From Ascidiimonas sp046199005 (lineage in GTDB: Bacteria > Bacteroidota > Bacteroidia > Flavobacteriales > Flavobacteriaceae): a stretch of DNA of 64,000 bases. Of this stretch, positions 38,710 to 48,716 are shown one piece after another. The notes below the pieces were generated by a model. The model was given only the letters and a program-made list of their open reading frames with translations, had not been told where the DNA came from and searched no databases. The stretch is from positions 434,001 through 498,000 of the forward strand of contig CP176050.1 in assembly GCA_046199005.1 (NCBI GenBank). The letters run 5' to 3'. The position numbers were made by a program, and so were the translations under genes. Numbering within the stretch: position 1 is the first letter of the stretch; every line of letters starts with the position of its first letter.

Positions 38710-39042
38710 ATGAATGCATTAAGAAACAAAGTACAATTAATAGGGAATCTTGGTAATGATCCTGAAATCATCAATCTGGAAAGCGGAAAAAAGCTTGCTA
38801 AGTTTTCTATTGCAACCAACGAATCTTATAAGAATGCCGAAGGAGAGATTGTGAAAGATACCCAATGGCATAATGTAATCGCCTGGGGAAAAACGGCAGT
38901 TATTATTGAAAAATATCTTTTAAAAGGCCACGAAGTGGCGGTAGAAGGCAAGTTGGCGAACCGAACCTACGAAACCAAAGAAGGTGGTAAAAGGTACATT
39001 ACAGAAGTGGTTTGTAACGAGTTACTGATGTTGGGAAAGTAA
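38710..39042 (+). CDS. ssb: Single-stranded DNA-binding protein (short form)
   Basis: A 110-residue OB-fold protein (VQLIGNLGNDPEIINLESGK, KLAKFSIATNESYKN, DTQWHNVIAWGK, VAVEGKLANRTYETKEGGKR), an SSB-family match over its length. It coats single-stranded DNA during replication, repair and recombination. It lacks the acidic C-terminal tail (DDDIPF type) that recruits partner proteins in the main SSB, so this may be a secondary, accessory or recombination-linked copy. A strong hairpin terminator follows. Confidence 0.9.
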   Translation: MNALRNKVQLIGNLGNDPEIINLESGKKLAKFSIATNESYKNAEGEIVKDTQWHNVIAWGKTAVIIEKYLLKGHEVAVEGKLANRTYETKEGGKRYITEVVCNELLMLGK

Positions 39043-39063
39043 TCTAATCTATAAATATTACTT

Positions 39064-39094
39064 AAAAACCCACGTTTTAAAAATGTGGGTTTTT
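39064..39094 (+). terminator. Intrinsic terminator after ssb
   Basis: AAAAACCCAC at 39064-39073 pairs with GTGGGTTTTT at 39085-39094 around a short A/T loop. It is 21 bp past the ssb stop and is symmetric, so it can also end the minus-strand efflux operon. Confidence 0.85.
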
Positions 39095-39123
39095 CGCTGT
39101 TAAGAATAGTTTGTGAAATAAGA

Positions 39124-40437
39124 TCAATCCACCAAAGTTCCTGAAAGCAGCAGTAAATTTACTTCTGCCAGCTTTACATTATATTTTGCCTGCGCGTAAT
39201 TGTTGAGCGCATTAAAAAGATTTATTTGCGCCTGCCTGAATTCCACAGTTGTAATCTGACCTAAACCATACTGTTTTTGGGTTCTCTGAAAATTAAGCCG
39301 ATTTACCTCAACATTGGATTCTTCAGTTTGAAACTTGTAAATTTCATTCAAGTAAGTTTCATAGGCATTGTATAAATCCACTTTTAGTTGCTCTTCTAGC
39401 TCCTCGTAATTGATACTTCGATTTTCACTTGTGATTTTTGCTTTTTTGACAGCGGTTTTAGTTTTTCCTCCATCAAAAAGACTCCAGGATAGATTTATTC
39501 CAAGATTTACTCCGTAAATTTCATTAGAAAGTGCAAAAGACGTTGGAGGATTATCACTTTGGCTCCATTGATAAGAACCACTACCATTGATCTTAGGAAG
39601 TAGTTTGGCTCTGTTTATAAGAATATCTGTTTTTGCCAGCGTTAAATTCTGTTCCGCAATCATAAGCTGGGTATTTTTGGATTTCATAAGCATCAAAAGC
39701 GAATCTTTATTCATTTGAGGCTGAAAAACTAATAAGGTATCTATTGTGAACGATGTAAGCGGATCTCTACCCATTAAGAAATTTAAGTTTCGTTTTAGAT
39801 TTGTAAGATCGGTTAGAGAGGACCGATATGTGATGCTATCATTCCCCAGATCCACTTTTGCAGTTAAAATATCTAATTGTGTACCCTGACCGTATTTCAC
39901 TTTTCTCCTAGCTCTATCCAATCTGTCCTGAGAGTTGCGAATTGTATATTTTAAATTTTCTACGACCTGCTTCTGGAAAGCAATCTGATAGTAGGATTCA
40001 TAAATATTAACAATAGTATTCTCGATTTGCTGTTTCTCCTCCAGTTGTTTCAAACTCAGATATTGTTTGTTCCTTCTATTCGTAAATTTTCTTTCAAATC
40101 CATCAAAAATGGTATATTCTGCAGTAATAGAAGCATTATAAGATTCGGTAATCGCGTTAGATACGGCAGTACTATTTCCATCTGCGAAAGTGACACTTTG
40201 ATCTTCATTCGCATAATTGACCCCGCTGCCTATCGTTATTCTTGGAAGAAATCCGCTATTCAATGATTTCGTATCTACTTCGGCGGTAGACACTTCATTA
40301 TTTGCGACTCTTAAACTGTAGTTTTGTTTCAATGCTGTATCTACTGCTTCGTCTATGGTAAGACTTTCCTGTGTAAATCCGGTTTTACAGATCATCAAAA
40401 ATGCAAATAGGATCAAATGAAAACTATATTTCTTCAT
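39124..40437 (-). CDS. TolC-family outer-membrane efflux protein
   Basis: A 437-residue protein with a signal peptide (MKKYSFHLILFAFLMIC). Two TolC-type halves of long coiled-coil helices (SLTIDEAVDTALKQNYSLRV, FRQAQINLFNALNNYAQAKY) and strand motifs (GVNLGINLSWSLFDGGKTK) identify the outer-membrane channel of a tripartite pump. Its start overlaps the RND gene by 14 bp, making it the last gene of the efflux operon. Confidence 0.9.
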   Translation of the reverse strand: MKKYSFHLILFAFLMICKTGFTQESLTIDEAVDTALKQNYSLRVANNEVSTAEVDTKSLNSGFLPRITIGSGVNYANEDQSVTFADGNSTAVSNAITESYNASITAEYTIFDGFERKFTNRRNKQYLSLKQLEEKQQIENTIVNIYESYYQIAFQKQVVENLKYTIRNSQDRLDRARRKVKYGQGTQLDILTAKVDLGNDSITYRSSLTDLTNLKRNLNFLMGRDPLTSFTIDTLLVFQPQMNKDSLLMLMKSKNTQLMIAEQNLTLAKTDILINRAKLLPKINGSGSYQWSQSDNPPTSFALSNEIYGVNLGINLSWSLFDGGKTKTAVKKAKITSENRSINYEELEEQLKVDLYNAYETYLNEIYKFQTEESNVEVNRLNFQRTQKQYGLGQITTVEFRQAQINLFNALNNYAQAKYNVKLAEVNLLLLSGTLVD

Positions 40438-43400
40438 GAACTACATTTAATTCTTTTACGGCTCTTTCTACACTTTCTCTTGTTGGCTTATTGCCTTTTA
40501 ATAGATAAAGCGTATACACTTTCAGACTATTGGAAAAGGATAGAAAAATAGGGAGTATAAAAAGCGTGAGTAGCGTAGCCACGGCAATACCGTATGAAAT
40601 AGCGATTGCCATCGGAATAAGAAATTGTGCTTGAAGACTCTTTTCGAGCATCAAAGGTGCCAATCCTGCTATCGTGGTGATTGAGGTTAAAAAGATAGCC
40701 CGGAAACGAGCTTTTCCTGTTTCGAACAATGCTTCGTCAAAGGGCAGCCCTTTCCTTAAAAAGTCATTAAACTTTTCAGTAAATACCAGTCCGTCATTCA
40801 CAACGATCCCAATCAAGCCAATGATTCCCAAATACGATAAAATGCTCATTGAGAAGCCGTGTAACCAATGCCCGAAAGCTACACCTATTAAGCAGAAAGG
40901 AACCAATGACAGTAAAATAAAAGGCTGACTGTAAGATCTGAATGCTATGACAATCACCATATAGATAAGAAATAAAATCGCTGGAAATACATTTGCGATC
41001 GAATCGGTGATTTTTGATACTTCTCTATTTTGTCCGTCTGCCTTAAGGACTACCCCTGATAATTGAGACTCAACTTTTGATGCCACCCTTGTTTGCAAAT
41101 CCCTCATGATCTCCGCAGCACTTGCCTTTGGATTGGCAAGATCTGCTTCTATCTTAATTTCTCGTAAACCCTGAAGATGATTGATAGCCACCTCTCCTCT
41201 CTCAATAGTATAATTTGTGAGTTCAGATAAAGGAATTCTACCTTGAGAAGTGGTCACTTCCATTTGGTTGAGATCATTAATACTACTTCTGTTCTTTCTA
41301 TCGTACCGAACCCATACTTTCACTTCATTTTCACCTCGTTGTAATCGCTGTATTTCTCTCCCAAAGAATGCATTTCTTACCTGTTGCATTACCTCCTGAA
41401 GTGAAAGCCCCAGCAAAGCTGCTTTTTCATTAAGTTCAAACTTAATTTCTTTGATCCCTTCGGGGCTTGTATTTGTGATATCTTTAATGTCGGGATTCTG
41501 CTTTAATTCTTCATAAACCAACGTTCGCGCTTTTTTCAAATCGTCAATATTCTTTCCTTGTAGAGAGACAGAAACAGGCATTCCACCTACATTTGCCCCA
41601 GAGTTAAAACTTAATTTTTCTGCCAAGCTTATATTCCCGGTTAGAGTTCTTATTTTACTGGCTATTTCTGTAGATGAGATATCTCTGGTTTCACTGGGAG
41701 CAAGGTTTACAGTAATGGAACTTTTGGAGCTTCCGGGTCCCAGTCTTCTTAACGTATTTAAAATATGTGAATCGCCTAACGCGTTTTTACCTAATTCATC
41801 ATTTACATTCCAAACCTTGGTCTCTACTATTGATACTAAAGAATCTGTGACCGTTTCACTTGTACCTTGTGGAGTTTCTAATGTTATTACTATTTGATCA
41901 CTGGCGTTTGAAGGAAAGAAACTTAACTTGATGATTCCACTTGCAAAAGCACCAATCGTTAAAAGAAACAGAAAGCAACAAATTGAAAACACAAAAAACT
42001 TATGTTGAAGGCTAAAACGGAGTGCGGGTGCATAGATCTTATCTTTTAAATAATTCATGAAGCGATCGCCATATTCATTAATTTTATATGTTTTTGCTTT
42101 TTTACTTAGATCTCTGGAATGGGCGAGATGAGCAGGTAGAATAATCAATGCTTCAATAAGGGAAACCAGCAAAGTGATGGTTACTACGGTTGCGATATCG
42201 CCAAAAAAGGTACCAATTAATCCGTCGAGAAAAAAGAAAATTGAAAAAGCCAGAATTGTTGTAGTAATGGCGGCCAAAATAGGAGTCATTACTTCCAGTG
42301 TTCCATTTACTGCTGCTTTAATAGGAGAATCTCCTTTTTCGAATCTACTGTAAATATTCTCTGAAATTACGATACTATCATCTACCAGAATACCAATTAC
42401 CAGGATCATACCAAAAAGGGATAACATATTTACAGTAACATCATAGGATGGTAATAAAACAAACATTCCTAGAAAAGAAATCGGTAAACCAAATGCTACC
42501 CAAAGTGCAATACCCGGTCTTAAAAAAAAAGACAGCAATAAAAGCACGAGCAACATTCCAACGATCGCATTTTCAAAAAGTAAAGCAATGCGGTCTTTGA
42601 TCGCCTGCGAGGAGTCAAAGGTCACTTCAATTTTTAAGTTCTCGTGCTTCTTGTTGAAAGTAGTGATGTAGTCTTTAACCTCGTCTGCACTTTCAATGAG
42701 GTCTTCCGAATTGGTATTTAAAATTGAAAATACAATTGCTGGATTATTATTCAAATAGGCCCTATCAGGATCTTCTTTAAACGTATCCTGCAAAGTCGCA
42801 ATATCACCCAATATTACTTTCTCGCCGTTTGTGCCGGATTTGACTACAATATCTCTCAGGAGGTTTGCAGCGTAATCTCTGTTTTCTGCTCTTATTAAGT
42901 ATTCCTCTTTCTTAGTTTTAACAGAACCGCCTGTGATCAAAATATTACTTTCTGCTACTGCTTTGGCGACATCATCAAAGGTAAGTCTATAAGTTTGAAG
43001 CAATTCTTCAGAGAGGGTGATTGCAATTTCTTCTTCCGGAAACCCCGAGAGTTTTACCTGAGAAACGTTTTCAAGCCTCAACAGATCATTTTCAATTTCT
43101 TCAGCTTCCCTTTTCAATATTCTCAAGGGAATATTTTTTCCGGTGAGCACAAAAGTGATCGCATCCCTTGTAGGGTTCACCATTTCAATTACCGGGGGTT
43201 CCATAGATGCCGGGAATGATGCGATTCGATCTATTGCATTTTTAACATCATCAACTACCAGATTAATATTGACATCTGTAATAATTTCAATACTTATCGT
43301 ACCCAGATTTTCACTTGAGACAGAACTTACCCTATCAATACCTTCGATGCCCTTTAGATTATTTTCTATTTTTTCAATCACACCTTTTTCCACCTCCTCA

Positions 43401-43570
43401 GGGGACGCACCGGGATAGGCAACAGAAATGTTAATAAAAGTGGGTTCTGCTAATGGGAAAAAAGACGCGTTGAGCTGCCTATATCCAAAAAACCCAAAGA
43501 TGATGAAACCAATGATCATCACATTAACGACTACGGGGTACTTTATAAAATGCCCTATAAATTTCTTCAT
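40424..43570 (-). CDS. RND-family efflux transporter permease
   Basis: A 1048-residue inner-membrane RND pump (AcrB/MexB-like fold). It begins with a transmembrane helix (YPVVVNVMIIGFIIFGFFGY) and a periplasmic porter region. Transmembrane segment 4 carries the adjacent Asp pair of proton-coupled RND pumps (GILVDDSIVISENIY). Symmetric second half ends FILPIFLSFSNSLKVYTLYL. It overlaps the adaptor gene by 4 bp and the TolC gene by 14 bp. The substrate (drugs, lipids or metabolites) is not evident. Confidence 0.92.
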   Translation of the reverse strand: MKKFIGHFIKYPVVVNVMIIGFIIFGFFGYRQLNASFFPLAEPTFINISVAYPGASPEEVEKGVIEKIENNLKGIEGIDRVSSVSSENLGTISIEIITDVNINLVVDDVKNAIDRIASFPASMEPPVIEMVNPTRDAITFVLTGKNIPLRILKREAEEIENDLLRLENVSQVKLSGFPEEEIAITLSEELLQTYRLTFDDVAKAVAESNILITGGSVKTKKEEYLIRAENRDYAANLLRDIVVKSGTNGEKVILGDIATLQDTFKEDPDRAYLNNNPAIVFSILNTNSEDLIESADEVKDYITTFNKKHENLKIEVTFDSSQAIKDRIALLFENAIVGMLLVLLLLSFFLRPGIALWVAFGLPISFLGMFVLLPSYDVTVNMLSLFGMILVIGILVDDSIVISENIYSRFEKGDSPIKAAVNGTLEVMTPILAAITTTILAFSIFFFLDGLIGTFFGDIATVVTITLLVSLIEALIILPAHLAHSRDLSKKAKTYKINEYGDRFMNYLKDKIYAPALRFSLQHKFFVFSICCFLFLLTIGAFASGIIKLSFFPSNASDQIVITLETPQGTSETVTDSLVSIVETKVWNVNDELGKNALGDSHILNTLRRLGPGSSKSSITVNLAPSETRDISSTEIASKIRTLTGNISLAEKLSFNSGANVGGMPVSVSLQGKNIDDLKKARTLVYEELKQNPDIKDITNTSPEGIKEIKFELNEKAALLGLSLQEVMQQVRNAFFGREIQRLQRGENEVKVWVRYDRKNRSSINDLNQMEVTTSQGRIPLSELTNYTIERGEVAINHLQGLREIKIEADLANPKASAAEIMRDLQTRVASKVESQLSGVVLKADGQNREVSKITDSIANVFPAILFLIYMVIVIAFRSYSQPFILLSLVPFCLIGVAFGHWLHGFSMSILSYLGIIGLIGIVVNDGLVFTEKFNDFLRKGLPFDEALFETGKARFRAIFLTSITTIAGLAPLMLEKSLQAQFLIPMAIAISYGIAVATLLTLFILPIFLSFSNSLKVYTLYLLKGNKPTRESVERAVKELNVVHEEI

Positions 43571-44682
43571 TGTGAAGTTGAATTTGTGACTTTCATTCCA
43601 GGATATGCATTTACTATAGGCTCTTTGAGTAGTAACATATTATCTTCAAGACCGCTAACCGTAACACTATCTTTAAAATGGTTTAGAGGGACAACTTGCT
43701 GAAGCTGAAGCGAATTGTTTTTAATCAGGTAAACGAACTGGTTTTCTGCAAGTAGCGATGCGTGAATGGTAAAAGCTTCCTGAAAAGGTTTACCTGTAAT
43801 ACGACTTGTAAGATATTGCCCATCTTTGAGTCGTGAATCATTTATTTCTACTATGGTTTTAACTGTTTGGGTTTCGGCATCGATACTTTGATTAATTCTC
43901 TTGATCTTTCCAGTATAATGTTGCGATTTATTCAAAGTCGTTAAAAGAACCTCTGTATCGATTTTTACATATTCCAACGCAGCAACCGGAAGCGGGAGTT
44001 CAACTTCAAACCACTCTGTGTTCATATACTCACCCAATAGCTGACTACTTCTTACCAGGCCTCCTGGTTTGATGTTCACTTGAATAAGCGTACCTTCAAA
44101 AGGAGCGAATATCTGATACTTAAACAACTTTTCTTCTAATTGTTTAGCATCGTAATACATTTTGAGGATATTTTTCCCTGTAATAAATAATTGAGCTTTT
44201 GTTGATTTGATCTCCGGCAAAGGTTTGATAGGTTTGTTAAGGTCAAATTGTAATATGTAATTTTCCCAACGCGAAGCTTCTTCAGGAAATTCAATTTCCA
44301 TATCTGGAAGCATAGTCGCTATTTGATTCACCAGAGTACTTTTTGCTGATTGGACCTGAACCTGTTGCTCCCTATTTTCAATAGATACAAGTATTGCTCC
44401 TTTTCGGAATGAATTACCAACACGAAACCTGCTATTTGAAGCGAGCATCTTTCCTTGTACCTCGCTATAAATGGCAATCTTGTTTTTGGCCTGTACTTTT
44501 CCGGTGACCTCAATTTGAAAGGGAGTAGTGCCTGTCTTCACCCGGAGTGTTTCGACAGGGATTTCATTGGTAAGATCAGAAGCCTTGGTCTTGTCTTTAT
44601 CTTTTGTAATTATCCAGCTTATCAAAGCCAAAGCAGTCACTATCATCAAAATGCCAATTATAGTTCCGGTCTTTTTTCTCAT
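43567..44682 (-). CDS. Periplasmic adaptor (membrane fusion protein) of RND pump
   Basis: A 371-residue HlyD/MFP family protein with an N-terminal anchor (TIIGILMIVTALALISWIIT), a lipoyl-like half (KIAIYSEVQGKMLASNSRFR), a helical hairpin and beta-barrel (FAPFEGTLIQVNIKPGGLVR). It bridges the permease to the outer-membrane channel. It is preceded one base away by the small Spy/CpxP-like gene and overlaps the RND gene by four. Confidence 0.9.
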   Translation of the reverse strand: MRKKTGTIIGILMIVTALALISWIITKDKDKTKASDLTNEIPVETLRVKTGTTPFQIEVTGKVQAKNKIAIYSEVQGKMLASNSRFRVGNSFRKGAILVSIENREQQVQVQSAKSTLVNQIATMLPDMEIEFPEEASRWENYILQFDLNKPIKPLPEIKSTKAQLFITGKNILKMYYDAKQLEEKLFKYQIFAPFEGTLIQVNIKPGGLVRSSQLLGEYMNTEWFEVELPLPVAALEYVKIDTEVLLTTLNKSQHYTGKIKRINQSIDAETQTVKTIVEINDSRLKDGQYLTSRITGKPFQEAFTIHASLLAENQFVYLIKNNSLQLQQVVPLNHFKDSVTVSGLEDNMLLLKEPIVNAYPGMKVTNSTSQ

Positions 44683-44683
44683 A

Positions 44684-45040
44684 TTACTTGTTCATTTTAC
44701 TTCTAAAGTGTTTTCGAAAGCGTGGCAGTAGTTCGTCTTTATACTTTCTCATCTGCGATTCATTCAAGACTTCATTCAGCTTTTCATTTTTAGTTGTCAT
44801 GATTTTTCGCATCTTTCCCATTTTGCTGAACCTGCTTCCTTCTTCATTCATGAGGGTAACCTGTTCTTCTGTGAAAAGCTGATTTATTGTAGCGACCTTT
44901 TCAGATTGTTCTTCGCTAAGCGCTAATTCTGTTTTCATGACAGATGTCTGAAAGGATGCAATTTCCGAAGTATTTAATCCTTCCTGTGCCATAAGGACAT
45001 TCGCAGTAAAAAGTGCTAGCATTACCAATAATTTTTTCAT
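44684..45040 (-). CDS. Small periplasmic Spy/CpxP-like helical protein
   Basis: About 118 residues from the Met at 45040 (MKKLLVMLALFTANVLMAQ, signal peptide); further upstream Met codons at 45058 and 45073 would bury it. The mature part is helical and charged with LTxxQ-like elements (LALSEEQSEKVATINQLFTEEQ split as LSEEQSEKV and LNESQMRKYKD), which resembles the CpxP/Spy chaperone group. It may buffer envelope stress or regulate the pump. The next gene on the strand lies just upstream. Confidence 0.65.
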   Translation of the reverse strand: MKKLLVMLALFTANVLMAQEGLNTSEIASFQTSVMKTELALSEEQSEKVATINQLFTEEQVTLMNEEGSRFSKMGKMRKIMTTKNEKLNEVLNESQMRKYKDELLPRFRKHFRSKMNK

Positions 45041-45050
45041 TTTTTGAGTT

Positions 45051-46295
45051 TTATTCATACTTATTTCTAACAAACCAGATATCCAAAAGGCTTAGATTAA
45101 TATTGATAAGATTGAAGTTTTCTTCTACCAGAATTCCGTTGGTAGTTCCACGAAACCCTCTTGTGTAGGATATATTTAGCATAGACCCAGTCCTTCCAAC
45201 GGGAAGTCCCAGACCTACCGAACCATTGAAATTGTCAATGGAGACGTCATCTACTCTCAGGTATCCGGAATCGTATTGAAGTCCAGCCCTATAATTTATT
45301 CGCTGCCAGTATTTGATTCCGTTATACTTGGGTACATATTCGGCTCCTAGGCTAACGATATTTTGATCCTTATAATTACCAATGTTATCTTCCTGATTTG
45401 TGCTTCCCCAGAAATATCTTTTGTAATCGGCACTTAGATCAAGATTTTTAAATAATTGAGTATGGAGTCCCAAACCAAACTGGAAAGGTAATTCAAAGTC
45501 ATCGAGATCCTGATCGATTTCATCGTCAACGAAAGTTGGAACAAAGTCTAAAGACTTGATCACAACCCGATCTCTTGACCCGTTTAAAATGGCAGGTAAG
45601 CTAAAAGTAAGTCCGATGTCAAAATTAGAGCTTAGTGTATATTGAGATCCAAAAGAGAGTTGGACACCCTTGTAGAAATTTTCATCCGTCACTTCTAAAA
45701 AGCTCTCTCCTGTAATCACAGTTTCCTCCTCTTCTATTTTTCCAAAGAGGTAAGCCGCTGTAAGTCCGATAGACCATTTAGGGGTTAACAGGTATCCGTA
45801 ATCTAACCGCAATTCGTTAAGGCCCCCAGAACCTAAAATATTACTTCTAAAAGTTTCATTGCTGCCTTCAATATTGGTTTCGAGGCCAATAAGTGCATAT
45901 CCCACGCTTGTTTCAGGGATTAAAGATAGCCCGAGTCCGTTTTTTTTATCGAGTTTGAAACCCAATGCAATGTTAGAAAAATTGTATGCGATGCGTTGCT
46001 CATCTTCGTTGCGGTTTGAAATTGCATTTAATTCAGCGTACACACCTACGTCAAAAAAGAATCTTTTCTGGGACAGATGTGCAAAAGATGCGGGATTATA
46101 GATATTAAAGACTTCGGCCCCATTTAAAGCAATACCAGTTTGTGCCAATCCACTAAACTTGCCTATATTCGAATTACTTTGTACTCCGAGTCCAAAAAGC
46201 GAATAAGGTGATCCAGTAAGATTATTAAGTTGTGCAATCAGCGATTGCTGCATACAGATCACAACCAGCAAAATCAGTCCTCCTCTAGTCTTCAT
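45051..46295 (-). CDS. Outer-membrane beta-barrel protein (FadL/PorV-like)
   Basis: About 414 residues from the Met at 46295. A signal peptide (MKTRGGLILLVVICMQQSLIAQ) precedes SPYSLFGLGVQ and FNIYNPASFAHLS, a hallmark of FadL-type/PorV-like barrel proteins in Bacteroidota, then strands up to SLLDIWFVRNKYE. It is a probable porin or transport channel. It overlaps the DUF4270 gene by about 11 bp and lies in the efflux operon. Confidence 0.75.
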   Translation of the reverse strand: MKTRGGLILLVVICMQQSLIAQLNNLTGSPYSLFGLGVQSNSNIGKFSGLAQTGIALNGAEVFNIYNPASFAHLSQKRFFFDVGVYAELNAISNRNEDEQRIAYNFSNIALGFKLDKKNGLGLSLIPETSVGYALIGLETNIEGSNETFRSNILGSGGLNELRLDYGYLLTPKWSIGLTAAYLFGKIEEEETVITGESFLEVTDENFYKGVQLSFGSQYTLSSNFDIGLTFSLPAILNGSRDRVVIKSLDFVPTFVDDEIDQDLDDFELPFQFGLGLHTQLFKNLDLSADYKRYFWGSTNQEDNIGNYKDQNIVSLGAEYVPKYNGIKYWQRINYRAGLQYDSGYLRVDDVSIDNFNGSVGLGLPVGRTGSMLNISYTRGFRGTTNGILVEENFNLININLSLLDIWFVRNKYE

Positions 46296-47592
46296 CGTAG
46301 ATGGCATATTTGATGATTAATTTTGCGTTGAAATCGCTGTTTTGGCTGTCATTCAGAATAATTCTGTCTACTGTTGAATTGTAGTTTTCCTGATACAGAA
46401 TAAGAGCATCGTCTATAGTAAAAGGTTCCAGTAATTTTCTATCAACATAAATACCTACTGGAATTTCATAAATTACTTCGTTGAATTCTGAGTTTTTATC
46501 ATTGATCCGTCCGTATACCGCACCCCCTCCGTTGGTTACCTGCTCGGTGATTCGATTGTTTTGATCAACGATATTAACATTAAGCGAATCTCGAATTGGT
46601 TGTAGGTCACTATAACTACTTCTTGGAGGTTTAATTTGCAGCACTGCACTCAAAACGGTACCAGTGCCGGGAATATCATAAATATCCTTTAACGTGGGGA
46701 ATTGAATCCTGGTAGCATATCCAATACCTGCTTGAATGAAGCTTTGATTATTCGTCTTTGAAGAAAGTAAATTGATTTCCTGATCGATAAGCGTGTCCAG
46801 AGGTAGATTGCTCACATCACTCCTTAGATTATTAAAGGCTCTTGGTCCATCTGATTTTATAAAAAGATCGAATGTCTTTTCTTCTTCCTCCTCGTTTTTT
46901 TCTTTGAAGAAGAAACGCAAATAGGTTTGACCCGCGTTTCTGGAGAATCCGATAATCGAGGAATTGTCGTTTTCTCCCGGTTGTAAACTTATACCTTTAA
47001 GAGCTTCTCTTAGGTCGTCATCATCATTAATGTCATTGTCCTGAATTCCCTTGAAGATCATATTTCCAAACTCAAAAGGTAACGCGATGTAAAGAGAGTC
47101 ATCGTCTCTTGGTTCGGGTTGGTAATCCAGAACAGCGATTGGATTCTGTTCGTATTCCAGTGTATTTACATTGTAAAATATTTCATCTTCTGGGTTGACC
47201 TCTTCTTTTAGCAAATGCACATTTAGTCGGGAAGAGGGTATGGTATCATTGTAAAAATAATTATCGTACCCTAAAATAAGCCCCACGCTATCTAATTCTG
47301 CATCTTCAGAAATAGTATAGCTGTTTGCGGTTAGCTCAAAGTAATTTGATGCTCGTATCTGCCCGAAAAAATCATCTAAGTACTGTCCAACCAACAAACG
47401 GTTACTTGAAGAAGTATTTAGGCTATCAAATTTGAAAGTGGAGAGTTCTACCTTAAATGTATCTATGGTTATAACCCGAATATTAGAATCTGTAAAATCG
47501 CTGCCTACCTCCAACACAGGAATCTCATCGCGTTCTGAGCTGCAAGAAGCATGAACGATTATTAACACAGCGAGCAAAACATAAAATCTCAT
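46285..47592 (-). CDS. DUF4270-like lipoprotein
   Basis: About 435 residues from the Met at 47592 (MRFYVLLAVLIIVHASCSS, lipobox HASC); a longer Met at 47637 is possible. The mature part shows the DUF4270-type pattern (VELSTFKFDSLNTSSSNRLL then VGQYLDDFFG, and ALPFEFGN). These are surface lipoproteins of unknown function in Bacteroidota. It is the first gene of a six-gene minus-strand operon with an outer-membrane barrel and a tripartite pump, an unusual context for the family. Confidence 0.75.
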   Translation of the reverse strand: MRFYVLLAVLIIVHASCSSERDEIPVLEVGSDFTDSNIRVITIDTFKVELSTFKFDSLNTSSSNRLLVGQYLDDFFGQIRASNYFELTANSYTISEDAELDSVGLILGYDNYFYNDTIPSSRLNVHLLKEEVNPEDEIFYNVNTLEYEQNPIAVLDYQPEPRDDDSLYIALPFEFGNMIFKGIQDNDINDDDDLREALKGISLQPGENDNSSIIGFSRNAGQTYLRFFFKEKNEEEEEKTFDLFIKSDGPRAFNNLRSDVSNLPLDTLIDQEINLLSSKTNNQSFIQAGIGYATRIQFPTLKDIYDIPGTGTVLSAVLQIKPPRSSYSDLQPIRDSLNVNIVDQNNRITEQVTNGGGAVYGRINDKNSEFNEVIYEIPVGIYVDRKLLEPFTIDDALILYQENYNSTVDRIILNDSQNSDFNAKLIIKYAIYDED

Positions 47593-47813
47593 TAATCTAA
47601 GTTTTACTGCAAATAAAAATAGTAGTGAAGGCTTCAAAAACTTTAATATACTTAGCTCCGGTTTTCCTCTACCAACAAAGTGGAATGTTCGATAGAGTCA
47701 TAACCCCGGATTCATCGAGCTTTTACGAAGTCTTATCTATTAATTCGGACTACTGGTATATAATTTTTTTTGAAGCTCCCGGTCACTGATACATTTACCC
47801 AAAATTCTTTTCA

Positions 47814-48716
47814 TTGGAGCACAATTGGTTGACTTTGGTTTTTTTATTAGCTGTAGTTGGATTATTTGGTCAACAAGGCAGACCTGAACTCGGAGGTTTT
47901 ACATATACCCTGTTCCCGGAATTAAGCAATACACGTATTGAAAAATATGATGTGCGTTTAAATGGGGGTGTCAAAGCAGGATATGGTTTAGTCGGGTTCG
48001 GGCTGTCTTACTCCAATTTTAATTTTATTTATGACGACAGGAATATAGGCTTTGATCTTTCTTCGTATGAACAAATGCATGTCTTACGATTTTCTTTAAG
48101 ATACCTACGACCATTAAAAAATGATTGGAATTTAAACATATCGGCTTCTCCGGTGTTATCTGGCAATTTTAAAGAAGGTATTGTTTCTGAGGATTTCCAA
48201 TACAATGGTTTCGCTATGCTACGTAAAGTATGGAGAAAAGACGAGTCGGAGTCAAATTTGTCTTTTGGCCTCGCCTTTGGAAATTTTTTTGGTCGTCCTT
48301 CCCTTTTGCCCATGGCTTCCTATGGTAAAATTGTGAATAATAAATGGGGCTTTACGGTGGGTATTCCCCGCATGTTTGTCTATTATTTGCCTGCTGAACG
48401 TCATCGAATTCAATTTACAATGGGGGTAGAAGGTCTTTATGGTAATAATTCAGCCAGATCCTTTATTCCAGACTTTGGAGTACTTGAAAACACCAAAATA
48501 GCCCTTGCAAGTTTTAGTGCAGGATTGGAACACCAATTTGAAATTCAAAGAGGGATAAATACGGTTGTGAAAGCTGGGTACTCATATAACCAGCTTGCAA
48601 TTGAAGATAATGATACAAATGAATTGTATGATTTCGATGCTGGAGGATCAGCATTTTTTAGTATGGGTTTGAACATTAATTTAAACATTTTTAAAAATGA
48701 AAAAACTAAAAATTAA
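47814..48716 (+). CDS. Outer-membrane protein (DUF6268-like barrel), TTG start
   Basis: A 300-residue protein. The frame opens at TTG 47814; no in-frame ATG gives a signal peptide, and the TTG at 47829 (MTLVFLLAVVGLFGQQ) is the alternative. The mature part has strand pairs (VKAGYGLVGFGLSYSNFNFI, FSLRYLRPLKNDWNLNISAS, FSMGLNINLNIF) of an outer-membrane barrel. It is the first gene of the Kelch/LytS/LytTR locus and overlaps the Kelch gene by about 20 bp. Confidence 0.7.
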   Translation: MEHNWLTLVFLLAVVGLFGQQGRPELGGFTYTLFPELSNTRIEKYDVRLNGGVKAGYGLVGFGLSYSNFNFIYDDRNIGFDLSSYEQMHVLRFSLRYLRPLKNDWNLNISASPVLSGNFKEGIVSEDFQYNGFAMLRKVWRKDESESNLSFGLAFGNFFGRPSLLPMASYGKIVNNKWGFTVGIPRMFVYYLPAERHRIQFTMGVEGLYGNNSARSFIPDFGVLENTKIALASFSAGLEHQFEIQRGINTVVKAGYSYNQLAIEDNDTNELYDFDAGGSAFFSMGLNINLNIFKNEKTKN

